From assembly GCA_002773655.1 (NCBI GenBank), contig PFAR01000040.1, forward strand, positions 13,779 through 22,464: a stretch of DNA of 8,686 bases. Direction: 5' to 3'. Position numbers and translations under genes: made by a program. Numbering within the stretch: the stretch's first letter is position 1; every line of letters begins with the position of its first letter. Under the pieces are notes generated by a model that saw nothing but the letters and a program-made list of their open reading frames with translations, had not been told where the DNA came from and searched no databases. Below are positions 1 to 5,430 of the stretch, piece by piece. The DNA comes from Candidatus Falkowbacteria bacterium CG10_big_fil_rev_8_21_14_0_10_43_10. GTDB lineage: Bacteria > Patescibacteriota > Patescibacteriia > Patescibacteriales > XYC2-FULL-47-12.

Positions 1-248
1 ATTTAACCAAGCCAGAGAAGCCGATAGACAATCCGGACGAGGGCGATATTGCCCAGGATGCGGCCGAGGATATTATAGAAGAATTATCGTTTGAGGCATT
101 TAAAGATATGTTGGAAAAAATAGATGCCGCGTTAGAGAGGATAAAGAAGGGGACTTACGGCAAATGTTTAAAAACAGGAAAAGATATACCACAGGAAAGG
201 CTGAAGGAAGAGCCCTGGGCGGAAGAGCGCGCGCCGGCCGATCAATAA
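1..248 (+). CDS. DksA/TraR-like zinc-finger protein, C-terminal part, zinc site degenerate
   Basis: This is the 3' part of a gene that begins before the window. Reading from position 3 gives about 81 residues ending at TAA 246-248. The translation has an acidic stretch (PDEGDIAQDAAEDIIEEL), then a helix (FKDMLEKIDAALERIKKG), then TYGKCLKTGKDIPQERLKEE and PWAEERAPADQ. The order 'AL-RI--GTYG-C---G--I---RL---PWA' is that of the DksA/TraR C-terminal zinc-finger domain, whose members bind RNA polymerase or act as small regulators. Oddly, only one cysteine remains. The second position of the first CxxC is Thr (CLKT), and the usual terminal CxxC is replaced by an acidic, alanine-rich tail. Zinc binding by the classical four cysteines is therefore impossible. 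The family call rests on motif order. Promoter and N-terminus are outside the window. The gene converges on rpmB across a shared terminator palindrome. Confidence 0.75.
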   Translation, partial: LTKPEKPIDNPDEGDIAQDAAEDIIEELSFEAFKDMLEKIDAALERIKKGTYGKCLKTGKDIPQERLKEEPWAEERAPADQ

Positions 249-258
249 TAATTTTTTT

Positions 259-305
259 TAAAATAATGTAGGGGCAGGTTTTAAACCTGCCCCTACATTA
301 TTTTA
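259..305. terminator. Bidirectional terminator palindrome between converging genes
   Basis: A 47-bp palindrome centred on 282 has the arm GTAGGGGCAGGTTT repeated inverted as AAACCTGCCCCTAC, with AT-rich outer flanks that also pair (left 259-281, right 283-305). The GC-rich stem is preceded by an A/T run and followed by ATTATTTTATT, so both strands end in a U-rich tail. It lies between the DksA-like stop (248) and the rpmB stop (333), which is the expected place for a two-way rho-independent terminator. Confidence 0.8.
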
Positions 306-332
306 TTGCCCCTATATTGATTTATATTTTTT

Positions 333-569
333 TTATTTTTTTGCAACCAAGGCCCTTAAATCATATTTTTTTCCTTCTTTATCCCATTTTTTCAGAGTTT
401 TTAGAGCCTTGGTTGATAGAATTAAGATCATTTTTTTGCCGGTGACCGGGTTAATCAGGCGTTTTTTTTGCAGATTAACGCAAAATTTTCGCTTAGTGGC
501 AATTTTGGAGTGGCTGCGCCTGTTTCCTGCCCCGGTTTTTTTTCCGGTAATTTCACATTTATTCGGCAT
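333..569 (-). CDS. rpmB: Large ribosomal subunit protein bL28
   Basis: This encodes 78 residues, the same length as E. coli bL28. The N-terminus MPNKCEITGKKTGAGNRRSH followed by SKIATKRKFCVNLQKKR matches the family pattern 'CxxTGK...GNxxSHSxxxTKRxFxxNLQ', and the C-terminus is lysine-rich as expected (LKTLKKWDKEGKKYDLRAL). The protein belongs to the 50S subunit and contributes to its assembly near the E site. It has cysteines at positions 5 and 30 only, so no complete four-cysteine zinc site. No Shine-Dalgarno sequence lies within about 15 nt of the ATG. A purine-rich AGGCGGG lies roughly 20 nt upstream, probably too far to act as one. The gene converges with the DksA-like gene and is divergent from gdh, so its promoter must lie in 570-750. 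Confidence 0.97.
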   Translation of the reverse strand: MPNKCEITGKKTGAGNRRSHSKIATKRKFCVNLQKKRLINPVTGKKMILILSTKALKTLKKWDKEGKKYDLRALVAKK

Positions 570-750
570 AGATTTGTTTATTTATTAATTTACCCGCCTG
601 GATCAGCTATGCTGAAAGCATTGCAAGCAGGTTGCTTTATTGATTTATTTAGTATAAACTATTGTTTAGATATTGTAAAGATGCAGATTGCGCAGATGCA
701 GATTGCGCAACGCTGTTAAGAGAGTATTTAATAAACTAATAAATTAGATT
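570..750. promoter_or_regulatory. Divergent promoter region between rpmB and gdh
   Basis: This 181-bp gap must hold the start signals of rpmB (-) and gdh (+). It is AT-rich, and several TTG-starting -35-like and TATAAA-like -10 hexamers are present (for example TATAAA at 653-658), but none pairs with clean spacing, so I assign no specific promoter. Near gdh it contains a perfect 15-bp tandem duplication, listed separately. There is no good ribosome binding site before the gdh ATG; the only purine run, AAGAGAG at 718-724, is about 26 nt away. Confidence 0.5.
679..708. repeat. Two-copy 15-bp tandem repeat upstream of gdh
   Basis: AGATGCAGATTGCGC occurs twice head to tail (679-693 and 694-708). 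The repeat makes a second pattern: TTGCGC at 688-693 is the reverse complement of GCGCAA at 705-710, giving a 6-bp stem over an 11-nt loop. It ends about 40 bp before the gdh start codon, where a regulator site or leader hairpin could lie. Function is unknown. Confidence 0.85.
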
Positions 751-1989
751 ATGAATACACCATTTAATAATTATCTGACAAATCTAGAAAAGGCGGCTAA
801 AATTTTAAATTTATCCGAAAAGGAAACAGCGGCTTTGCGCGAGCCAAACAAGGTGATAGAGAAAAAAATTAGTGTGGCGCTGGATTCTGGTGAGCAAAAA
901 GAATTCAACGCTTATCGGGTGCAGTTTAATAACGCGCGCGGCCCGTACAAAGGCGGCATCCGTTTTCATCCGGCAGCGGATATCAGCGAAGTAAAAGCGC
1001 TGGCGGCGCTGATGGCGGTAAAATGCGCGACGGTTAATATTCCCTTTGGCGGCGGCAAGGGCGGGGTGCAGTGCAATCCGAAGGAGTTGAGCGCCGGCGA
1101 ACTGGAAAAAGTAGCGCGCGCCTGGGCGCGGGCAATGGCGGATGATATTGGCGTTGATAAAGATATTCCCGCGCCGGACGTTTATACGACACCGGAAATA
1201 ATGGCTTATATTTTGGACGAATATGAAAAAATAAAAGGCCGGAGCGAGCCGGGATTAATTACCGGCAAGCCGATAGATCTCGGCGGCAGCTTGGGGCGGG
1301 GAACTGCTACGGCGCAAGGCGCGGTTTATGTGCTGGAAGAATTAATAAAGATGCTCGGTAAAGAGCAGGGTCAATTAACTGTGGCGATTCAGGGTTTTGG
1401 CAACGCCGGTTATTTCGCCGCAAATATTTTGCATAATTTAGGATATAAAATAGTAGCGGTGTCGGATAGTAAAGGTGGAATTTATAATGCCACTGGCTTA
1501 AATCCAGTAGAAATTATGAAAATAAAAGAAGAGCAAGGAAGCGTGACCAATGCGGCCGGCGCTCAAATTATTACTAACGAAGAAATTTTAACCTGCGACT
1601 GCGACATTTTAATTCCTGCCGCGCTTGATAATCAAATTCGCGAGGACAATACTGCCGCCGTTAAAGCAGGGATAATTTTAGAAATCTCCAACGGCCCGAC
1701 GACTCCTGCGGCGGATAAAATTTTGCGAGAGAAAGGCGTTGTTGTCGTGCCGGACGTGCTCGCAAACGCCGGCGGCGTTACCGTCAGTTACTTTGAGTGG
1801 GTGCAGAATAGGATGGGTTATTATTGGACAGAAGAAGAAGTATTTGCGAAACTAAAGCCGATTATGGTGAAGGCGTTTCAGGATATTTGGCGGTTTGCGG
1901 AGGAGAAAAAGATTGCCTTGCGCGACGCGGCGTTTATTTTAGCGGTGGAGCGTATTGTAAAAGCGATGAGATTACGCGGACGAGTTTGA
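751..1989 (+). CDS. gdhA: Glutamate dehydrogenase (Glu/Leu/Phe/Val dehydrogenase family), probably NAD-linked
   Basis: This 412-residue protein has the length of hexameric small GDHs. The enzyme reversibly deaminates glutamate to 2-oxoglutarate and ammonia in the cytoplasm. Visible motifs, in order: GPYKGGIRFHP (substrate-site Lys67), MAVKCA (Lys91), PFGGGKGGV (Lys103), and DIPAPDV with the catalytic Asp143. A Rossmann domain follows, with GFGNAG at 215-220 and VAVSDSKGGIYN at 235-246, and then NAGGVTVSYFEWVQN near 339. The acidic Asp239 after the second Rossmann strand favours NAD over NADP, but this is weak evidence. Related Leu or Phe dehydrogenases are shorter and differ around the substrate loop, so glutamate is the best guess. 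All key residues are present. The ATG at 751 lacks a clear ribosome binding site; it is kept because the N-terminal helix is of normal length. The gene ends in TGA, evidence that UGA is a stop here. Confidence 0.95.
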   Translation: MNTPFNNYLTNLEKAAKILNLSEKETAALREPNKVIEKKISVALDSGEQKEFNAYRVQFNNARGPYKGGIRFHPAADISEVKALAALMAVKCATVNIPFGGGKGGVQCNPKELSAGELEKVARAWARAMADDIGVDKDIPAPDVYTTPEIMAYILDEYEKIKGRSEPGLITGKPIDLGGSLGRGTATAQGAVYVLEELIKMLGKEQGQLTVAIQGFGNAGYFAANILHNLGYKIVAVSDSKGGIYNATGLNPVEIMKIKEEQGSVTNAAGAQIITNEEILTCDCDILIPAALDNQIREDNTAAVKAGIILEISNGPTTPAADKILREKGVVVVPDVLANAGGVTVSYFEWVQNRMGYYWTEEEVFAKLKPIMVKAFQDIWRFAEEKKIALRDAAFILAVERIVKAMRLRGRV

Positions 1990-2031
1990 AAGTTATAAAG
2001 TTCGTAAAGTTTATAAAATCATTATTTAGCT

Positions 2032-2105
2032 TGTCATTCCCGCGAAGGCGGGAATCCCATGAACAGCACGTTAACGTCGGGATCCCCGCTTTCGCGGGGA
2101 TGACA
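2032..2105. repeat. Two-hairpin palindromic repeat element (dRS3-like halves)
   Basis: This 74-bp element begins TGTCATTCCCGCG and ends CGCGGGGATGACA. The 27-bp ends are inverted repeats with 24 of 27 positions matching. Each end is also its own hairpin: ATTCCCGC-GAAG-GCGGGAAT (2036-2055) and ATCCCCGC-TTTC-GCGGGGAT (2082-2101). Two of the three differences between the ends are compensatory, changing a T-A pair in one hairpin to C-G in the other. The core contains a 10-bp palindrome, ACGTTAACGT (2068-2077). The left hairpin fits ATTCCC-N8-GGGAAT, the pattern known as dRS3 in Neisseria; relatives of such intergenic repeats occur widely. I see no target-site duplication. The element ends 9 bp before the yqeY ATG. 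Confidence 0.85.
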
Positions 2106-2114
2106 GTAAAAAAT

Positions 2115-2594
2115 ATGGCAACTAAACAACAAATCTTGGATGATTTTACAGCAGCCTTTAAAGCAAGAGATGAAGCAAAAAAAAGAACTTTATCATCCAT
2201 CAAATCTGAAATTTTAGTGTTTGAAAAATCTCCCGCTTTCGCCAAGGTTGCGGCAGGCAAAGCGGACGGCAGTAAAGTGGACAGCCAAAAATTGACGGAG
2301 ATTCTAAAAAGCATGGCGAAAAAGCGGCGGGAATCAATTGAGGCATTTGAGCAGGGAAACCGGCCGGAGCTGGCGGTCAAAGAAAAAGAAGAGCTGGAAA
2401 TTATTGAGTCATATCTGCCGGAACAAATAAGCGAGGAACAGGTAAGAAAGGTGATAAAAGAAATTGTAGAGACTAATGGCTATGCGTCTCAAGATTTTGG
2501 CAGGGCCATGGGAATGGCGATGGGGGAGTTAAAAGGCAAAGCGGACGGGAATATTGTCAGTAAAGTTTTGAAAGAGATTTTGGGACAAAGTTAA
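2115..2594 (+). CDS. yqeY: YqeY/GatB-related protein (aspartyl/glutamyl-tRNA amidotransferase-like)
   Basis: This 159-residue protein has the GatB/YqeY domain, an all-helical domain shared with the tail of amidotransferase subunit GatB. Stand-alone YqeY has no firmly established function, though a link to tRNA handling is suspected. Family marks are KKRRESIEAFEQGNRPEL (69-86), EELEIIESYLPEQISEEQV (92-110), DFGRAMGMAMGELKGKADG (127-145) and a final helix. The reading frame stays open back to 1824, but upstream codons run through gdh and the repeat element, so ATG 2115 is chosen because it starts the family's first helix (MATKQQILDDFTAAFKARDE). A run GGGGA at the repeat's end, about 14 nt upstream, could be a distant ribosome binding site. 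The protein is about 10 residues longer than B. subtilis YqeY because of an insertion near 39-54 (SPAFAKVAAGKADGSK). The gene is 125 bp downstream of gdh, so cotranscription is possible, but the repeat lies between them. Confidence 0.93.
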   Translation: MATKQQILDDFTAAFKARDEAKKRTLSSIKSEILVFEKSPAFAKVAAGKADGSKVDSQKLTEILKSMAKKRRESIEAFEQGNRPELAVKEKEELEIIESYLPEQISEEQVRKVIKEIVETNGYASQDFGRAMGMAMGELKGKADGNIVSKVLKEILGQS

Positions 2595-2613
2595 ATCTGA
2601 TAAAATTGTTAAA

Positions 2614-2755
2614 TAAAAAAGACGGGGTTTATCCAGCACCGTGCCCGAATACCCTGCGGTCTCTGCCGCAGGGATGAAGGGCTATCATCATTATTCTTGC
2701 CGCAGGGTTTAATACCCTGCGGTCAAGGTGCTGGATTTATTACCCGCCTTTTTTA
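2614..2755. terminator. Cloverleaf-like structured element, probable bidirectional terminator
   Basis: Outer arms ATCCAGCACC (2631-2640) and GGTGCTGGAT (2727-2736) pair perfectly. They are extended by GACGGGG against CCCGCC and by an A6 run against a T6 run (about 2615-2620 and 2749-2754), so both strands end in a U tract. Inside are two strong hairpins: CCCTGCGG/CCGCAGGG (2652-2659 with 2666-2673) and CCGCAGGG/CCCTGCGG (2700-2707 with 2715-2722). Because the same 8-mer is used in both, the halves can also pair across hairpins. The element fills the gap between the converging yqeY and surface-protein genes, so termination is its minimum role. The two internal hairpins are more than a terminator needs. 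Confidence 0.7.
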
Positions 2756-2775
2756 TTAATTATTTCTTATCCTGC

Positions 2776-3930
2776 TTACCTAGTAGCTCCACTGTAGGCG
2801 ACAGCACGAACAGCGTCCCAGTTTGTCGCCGAAGTCGGCGCGTAGCCAAAAATCGCTTTGAAACTCTTAATCGCTGTTTTTTCCGAATTAAGATTGCGGT
2901 TTGCCGGCCGCAGGCCATAAGCCATAACCGTTACGGCCGCGTTATCGTGCGCGTCGCTCATTTTAGCATCGCGTTTATAGATAGTCTTAAAGGAAGTTTT
3001 GGCTTTACTTTCAGCGGTTGCGCTGGTTACCGACGGCCAGCGCCCGTTAGCGATTTTTACCACATCACTCCACTCTGCCGCGGTAGCCGGGATTTTGCCG
3101 AAAGCGGCCCGATAACTGTTAACTACTCCGCCGCGTTCGCCGGCTCCCAAAGATTTGGTTGCCGGAGTGCCATAAGTGACAAAGTTGGTAATTGTGCTGC
3201 GAACCTGGGCGGTAACTCCCGAACCAGCCACTACTTTAGAAACGACAGTTTTATCGTAGCTGGCCTCGCTGGCCGCGTTTCTAACCACTCCCATTTTAGC
3301 AGTAACCTGGCTAACATCGCCGGAGGAAACTGTAGCCGCGTCGGTGGTCATCTGCTCTAAGGTAATATTGCCGCTTTTGTCTTTAGCCGGTTCTCCGACC
3401 GCCGGGGTTGGTGTTGTTATTTCAGTGATAGCAGTTTCAGCGGTGGTTTTAGCAGTGGTTTCGGTTTTTTTAGTTTCAGTAACATTATCACTGCCTCCGC
3501 CGCCACCTCCGCCTCCGCCGCCACCTCCGCCTCCTACGCTAGTACAGGCGTCTGAGCCTACGGTTATAGTAAAATTGGCGGCTGAGATACTTGAACCAGC
3601 GCCATAGGTTATGCTGGATTGCGAATCGGTGCAGTTATAGTCGCTGTAAAATAATCCGCTGGAACTGCTGAAGGTCAGCGCTTGGCGAGTGGAGGAAATA
3701 ATAAGAACGGAACCGCCAGTAGAGATTACAAAATCAATAGAGCCAGACTGCACGGTCATACTGTCAACTTTACTCCCGCTTTTTATAGTTACATTGACAT
3801 CCGGACTGTTTAAATCTATCGTAGTGTCAGCATTAAAGGTTACTTCATTGGCGGCTAATACCGGCGCGGCGATTAGTAATGGAGCAATAAGAAATAAACC
3901 TAATATTATGCTGTAAAATTTCTTCTTCAT
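2776..3930 (-). CDS. Secreted surface protein with 14-Gly linker and three C-terminal repeats
   Basis: I do not recognise a named family. The 384-residue protein starts with a clear signal peptide (MKKKFYSIILGLFLIAPLL, cleavage likely after ...APVLA, about residue 26). Residues 28-130 are rich in Ser, Thr and Val with alternating patterns, suggesting beta structure, and contain the only two cysteines (100 and 129), a possible disulfide. Residues 133-146 are fourteen consecutive glycines, followed by a Thr/Glu/Lys-rich linker (147-190). The C-terminus holds three similar units: SYRAAFGKIPATAAEW (272-287), SFKTIYKRDAKMSDAHDN (313-330) and SFKAIFGYAPTSATNW (356-371), each ending in a short 'AV-A-AYG' helix. 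From memory, related 'RP-RNLNSE--AI--F' tails recur in Patescibacteria exported proteins, which suggests a sorting or anchoring tail; this is inference. It sits 37 nt downstream of another exported-protein gene on the same strand, so they probably form an operon. No Shine-Dalgarno sequence. Confidence 0.87.
   Translation of the reverse strand: MKKKFYSIILGLFLIAPLLIAAPVLAANEVTFNADTTIDLNSPDVNVTIKSGSKVDSMTVQSGSIDFVISTGGSVLIISSTRQALTFSSSSGLFYSDYNCTDSQSSITYGAGSSISAANFTITVGSDACTSVGGGGGGGGGGGGGGSDNVTETKKTETTAKTTAETAITEITTPTPAVGEPAKDKSGNITLEQMTTDAATVSSGDVSQVTAKMGVVRNAASEASYDKTVVSKVVAGSGVTAQVRSTITNFVTYGTPATKSLGAGERGGVVNSYRAAFGKIPATAAEWSDVVKIANGRWPSVTSATAESKAKTSFKTIYKRDAKMSDAHDNAAVTVMAYGLRPANRNLNSEKTAIKSFKAIFGYAPTSATNWDAVRAVAYSGATR
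3493..3534 (-). repeat. In-frame 18-bp tandem repeat encoding the poly-glycine linker
   Basis: The glycine run is built from an 18-bp unit (plus strand GCCTCCGCCGCCACCTCC) present at 3493-3510 and 3511-3528, plus a 6-bp partial copy at 3529-3534. Coding-strand codons are 7 GGC, 5 GGA and 2 GGT in a repeated order. Gain or loss of a unit changes the linker by six glycines without shifting the frame. The proline-rich reading on the other strand is a by-product. Confidence 0.9.
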
Positions 3931-3967
3931 AATATTTTATTTAGATAAATTAATCTAATTGCGTCCA
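3931..3967 (-). promoter_or_regulatory. Short intercistronic gap with small inverted repeat
   Basis: The 37-nt spacer between the two minus-strand exported-protein genes contains TTAGAT-N6-ATCTAA (3941-3946 and 3953-3958), a weak AT hairpin. No promoter or terminator is visible, which supports cotranscription. The downstream start codon has no Shine-Dalgarno sequence in this gap. Confidence 0.5.
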
Positions 3968-4744
3968 TTAGAAACAGCTAGCGGTAGAAGTGGCCCAGCC
4001 GCCAGCTTGCGAGATTGAGCATCCTGCGCCGACACAAGGCCAGTAATATACTTCCGTTAATACTCCATCAATATAAGTTTTCATTCTAAAGCAAGGAATG
4101 CCTACGTCAACCGTGGAGGTGGAAGTACCGGAACCGTCGCCTACTGAAAACATCGCTGAAGGAGTGGAACTGGAGATACCAATATTGTTGTTTAGTAAGT
4201 CGCCATATAAGGTGCCACCGTCATATTTCAAGTTTCCGGTAGCGTCTAAGCTTAGAATTTCAGCCGTGGACGAACCAATCATTAACATCGGATCACCGGC
4301 CGCAGTTTCTACCGATAGAGTAGCATAAGGCGTAGAGGAGCCGATACCCGTTTTGTCCGCTGAAGCGTCTACATATAAAGTGTCAGTATCAGCCGCTAAA
4401 TCGTCAGTTACCGTCAGAGTGCTTAAAGCGGTAATTGCTCCGGTAAAAGTTGAAGCGTCAGTGACCATAAAAGTGCTGGAAGCGCGCAGGGAACCGTCAA
4501 CCCAGGTAATACCGTCAAATTCCGATTCTCCTTCTACCAGCAGGCTGTCGCCGGCCAGGGCGGTTACATGATCGCCGGTTGAGCCAGTGCCGACGCGGGC
4601 GCCAGAGGTTATGGTGATGTCGCCGGTAGCCGTAATATCAGTGCCGACGGAGGTAGCGGCCACGATTCCGGCAACAGCAAGCGTAGTAACCAAAGTAGTT
4701 ACCATTACTTGCAGTATAGTTTTTGATTTAATAAATTTTTTCAT
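3968..4744 (-). CDS. Exported fibre/stalk-like surface protein
   Basis: I do not recognise a named family. The 258-residue protein has a basic N-terminus (MKKFIKSK) and a hydrophobic segment at about 10-30 (ILQVMVTTLVTTLAVAGIVA), a signal peptide or N-terminal anchor. The mature part is dominated by Thr, Ser, Gly, Ala and Asp, with short beta-strand-like repeats. TLYVDASADKTGIGSSTPYA (122-141) and NIGISSSTPSAMFSVG (187-202) share 'GI(G/S)SSTP-A--SV', a motif recalling trimeric fibres, phage tail spikes and large Patescibacteria surface proteins. Residues 216-258 form a distinct C-terminal module with four cysteines (218, 237, 242, 257), enough for two disulfides, plus aromatic residues (EVYYWPC). 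The role is probably cell-surface display or attachment; this is inference. AAAAGAAAG about 5-12 nt before the ATG is a weak ribosome binding site. It is the likely first gene of the operon with the poly-Gly protein. Confidence 0.87.
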   Translation of the reverse strand: MKKFIKSKTILQVMVTTLVTTLAVAGIVAATSVGTDITATGDITITSGARVGTGSTGDHVTALAGDSLLVEGESEFDGITWVDGSLRASSTFMVTDASTFTGAITALSTLTVTDDLAADTDTLYVDASADKTGIGSSTPYATLSVETAAGDPMLMIGSSTAEILSLDATGNLKYDGGTLYGDLLNNNIGISSSTPSAMFSVGDGSGTSTSTVDVGIPCFRMKTYIDGVLTEVYYWPCVGAGCSISQAGGWATSTASCF

Positions 4745-5096
4745 AAGCTTTCTTTTAATACTTTTAATACTTTATAAAAATTTATAATTAGGCCTAAGAT
4801 TTATAAATTTAATAAAGCATTGATTATTATTAATTTTTAACTTCACTGTTTATTAAAACAGTAAAAATTCGACCTTTAAAAATTATTAAAATAAAAAATA
4901 CCAGCCAATCAAATTTGAAAAGCTAGTATTTTTTTATTTTAACTAAAAAATAAAAGAAATTTTGATTTCTAAAATTAAAAAAATTTACTATTTTTTTCGT
5001 TAGCCCAAGCATGGGGTAGATAGCGTTAATACGCTATGTTAAGTTGTGGATTAAAGATACGTTTATTATATAATATTTTAAATAATTTGTGAATTA
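4745..5096. other. AT-rich gene-free region upstream of the exported-protein operon
   Basis: I see no gene in these 352 bp. The part next to 4744 must hold the minus-strand promoter of the operon. It contains a 9-bp tandem pair TTTTAATAC (4753-4770) and a 10-bp palindrome TTAGGCCTAA (4788-4797), but no clear -35/-10 pair. Other structures are a hairpin ACTGTTT-ATTA-AAACAGT (4845-4862), a terminator-like repeat at 4888-4940 (listed separately), and a hairpin TAGCGT-TAAT-ACGCTA (5021-5036). Confidence 0.5.
4888..4940 (-). terminator. AT-rich stem-loop terminator downstream of the HTH gene
   Basis: Left arm 4888-4905 (ending ATACCAGC) pairs with right arm 4922-4940 (starting GCTAGTAT) with one mismatch and one extra T, over a 16-nt loop. 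On the minus strand the stem is followed by a T-rich tail (TATTTTTTATTTT). It is about 155 nt past the stop of the helix-turn-helix gene and could also work on the other strand. Confidence 0.55.
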
Positions 5097-5363
5097 TTAT
5101 TTTGGGGAAAACTCTTCTTTCCATTCCTTAACAAATTTTCCCACCCCCTCCAGCGATAATTTGTTTTTTAATTTAGTTGACTTGCGCGCCCAGATTAACA
5201 AAGATCCCATCTCGATGTTGTAGCGATCGTTTTCAATCATAAAAGTTATTTGCTTTGATTTAATCGCGCGGCGGATAGTCTTTTGTTCCACGCCAAATAA
5301 TTTAGCAGCTTGAGAAACCGAAAGCCAAAGTTTATTGGAAATAGGCATTTCTGGTGTGTTCAT
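5097..5363 (-). CDS. Small helix-turn-helix DNA-binding protein (excisionase/MerR-like fold)
   Basis: This 88-residue protein has a helix-turn-helix near its start: LWLSVSQAAKLFGVEQKTIR (12-31), continuing RAIKSKQITFMIENDRYNI. The pattern 'LSVSQAAKLFGV--KTIRR-IK---I' followed by a short beta wing (ITFMIENDRYNI) is typical of the excisionase/AlpA-type and MerR-type N-terminal winged helix. The rest (50-88) is a basic helical tail (WARKSTKLKNKLSLEGVGKF) with no effector domain or cysteines. It could be a transcription regulator or a recombination directionality factor. No integrase or phage gene is visible, so regulator is preferred. The region directly before its start carries three matching palindromes, a strong hint of autoregulation. 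No Shine-Dalgarno sequence precedes the ATG. It is flanked on both sides by long AT-rich noncoding DNA and has no operon partner. Confidence 0.82.
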   Translation of the reverse strand: MNTPEMPISNKLWLSVSQAAKLFGVEQKTIRRAIKSKQITFMIENDRYNIEMGSLLIWARKSTKLKNKLSLEGVGKFVKEWKEEFSPK

Positions 5364-5388
5364 ATTTATTGCGTAATCGCGTATATTT

Positions 5389-5425
5389 TATTTTAAGTCC
5401 ACATTTTTCTGGACTTTAAAATATA
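5389..5425. promoter_or_regulatory. Putative operator, palindrome copy 1
   Basis: Half-sites AGTCCA (5396-5401) and TGGACT (5410-5415) are separated by CATTTTTC, with A/T arms that extend the symmetry. The whole 37 bp is identical to copy 2. It starts 26 bp upstream of the HTH gene's ATG, a position where a bound protein would cover that gene's promoter. Confidence 0.65.
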
Positions 5426-5430
5426 TAAGA

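Noticed and set aside
1987..1989. UGA recoded as glycine (as in Gracilibacteria or SR1)
   Set aside because: gdh ends naturally at TGA after a normal-length C-terminus. In-frame continuation quickly meets further stops, and other genes contain no internal TGA.
2032..2105. Complete insertion sequence or transposon end
   Set aside because: The element is only 74 bp, carries no gene, and shows no target-site duplication. At most it is a non-autonomous palindromic repeat.
1824..2114. Upstream extension of the yqeY reading frame to ATG 1824
   Set aside because: The extension overlaps the gdh coding end out of frame and runs through the palindromic repeat. Family similarity begins at ATG 2115.
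1934..2380. Minus-strand frame across the gdh end and yqeY
   Set aside because: It covers the repeat element and the antisense of yqeY, and its product shows no recognisable domain.
3344..3607. Plus-strand frame with a run of prolines
   Set aside because: It is the reverse-strand reading of the poly-glycine repeat. The minus-strand gene has a signal peptide, coherent domains and a partner gene.
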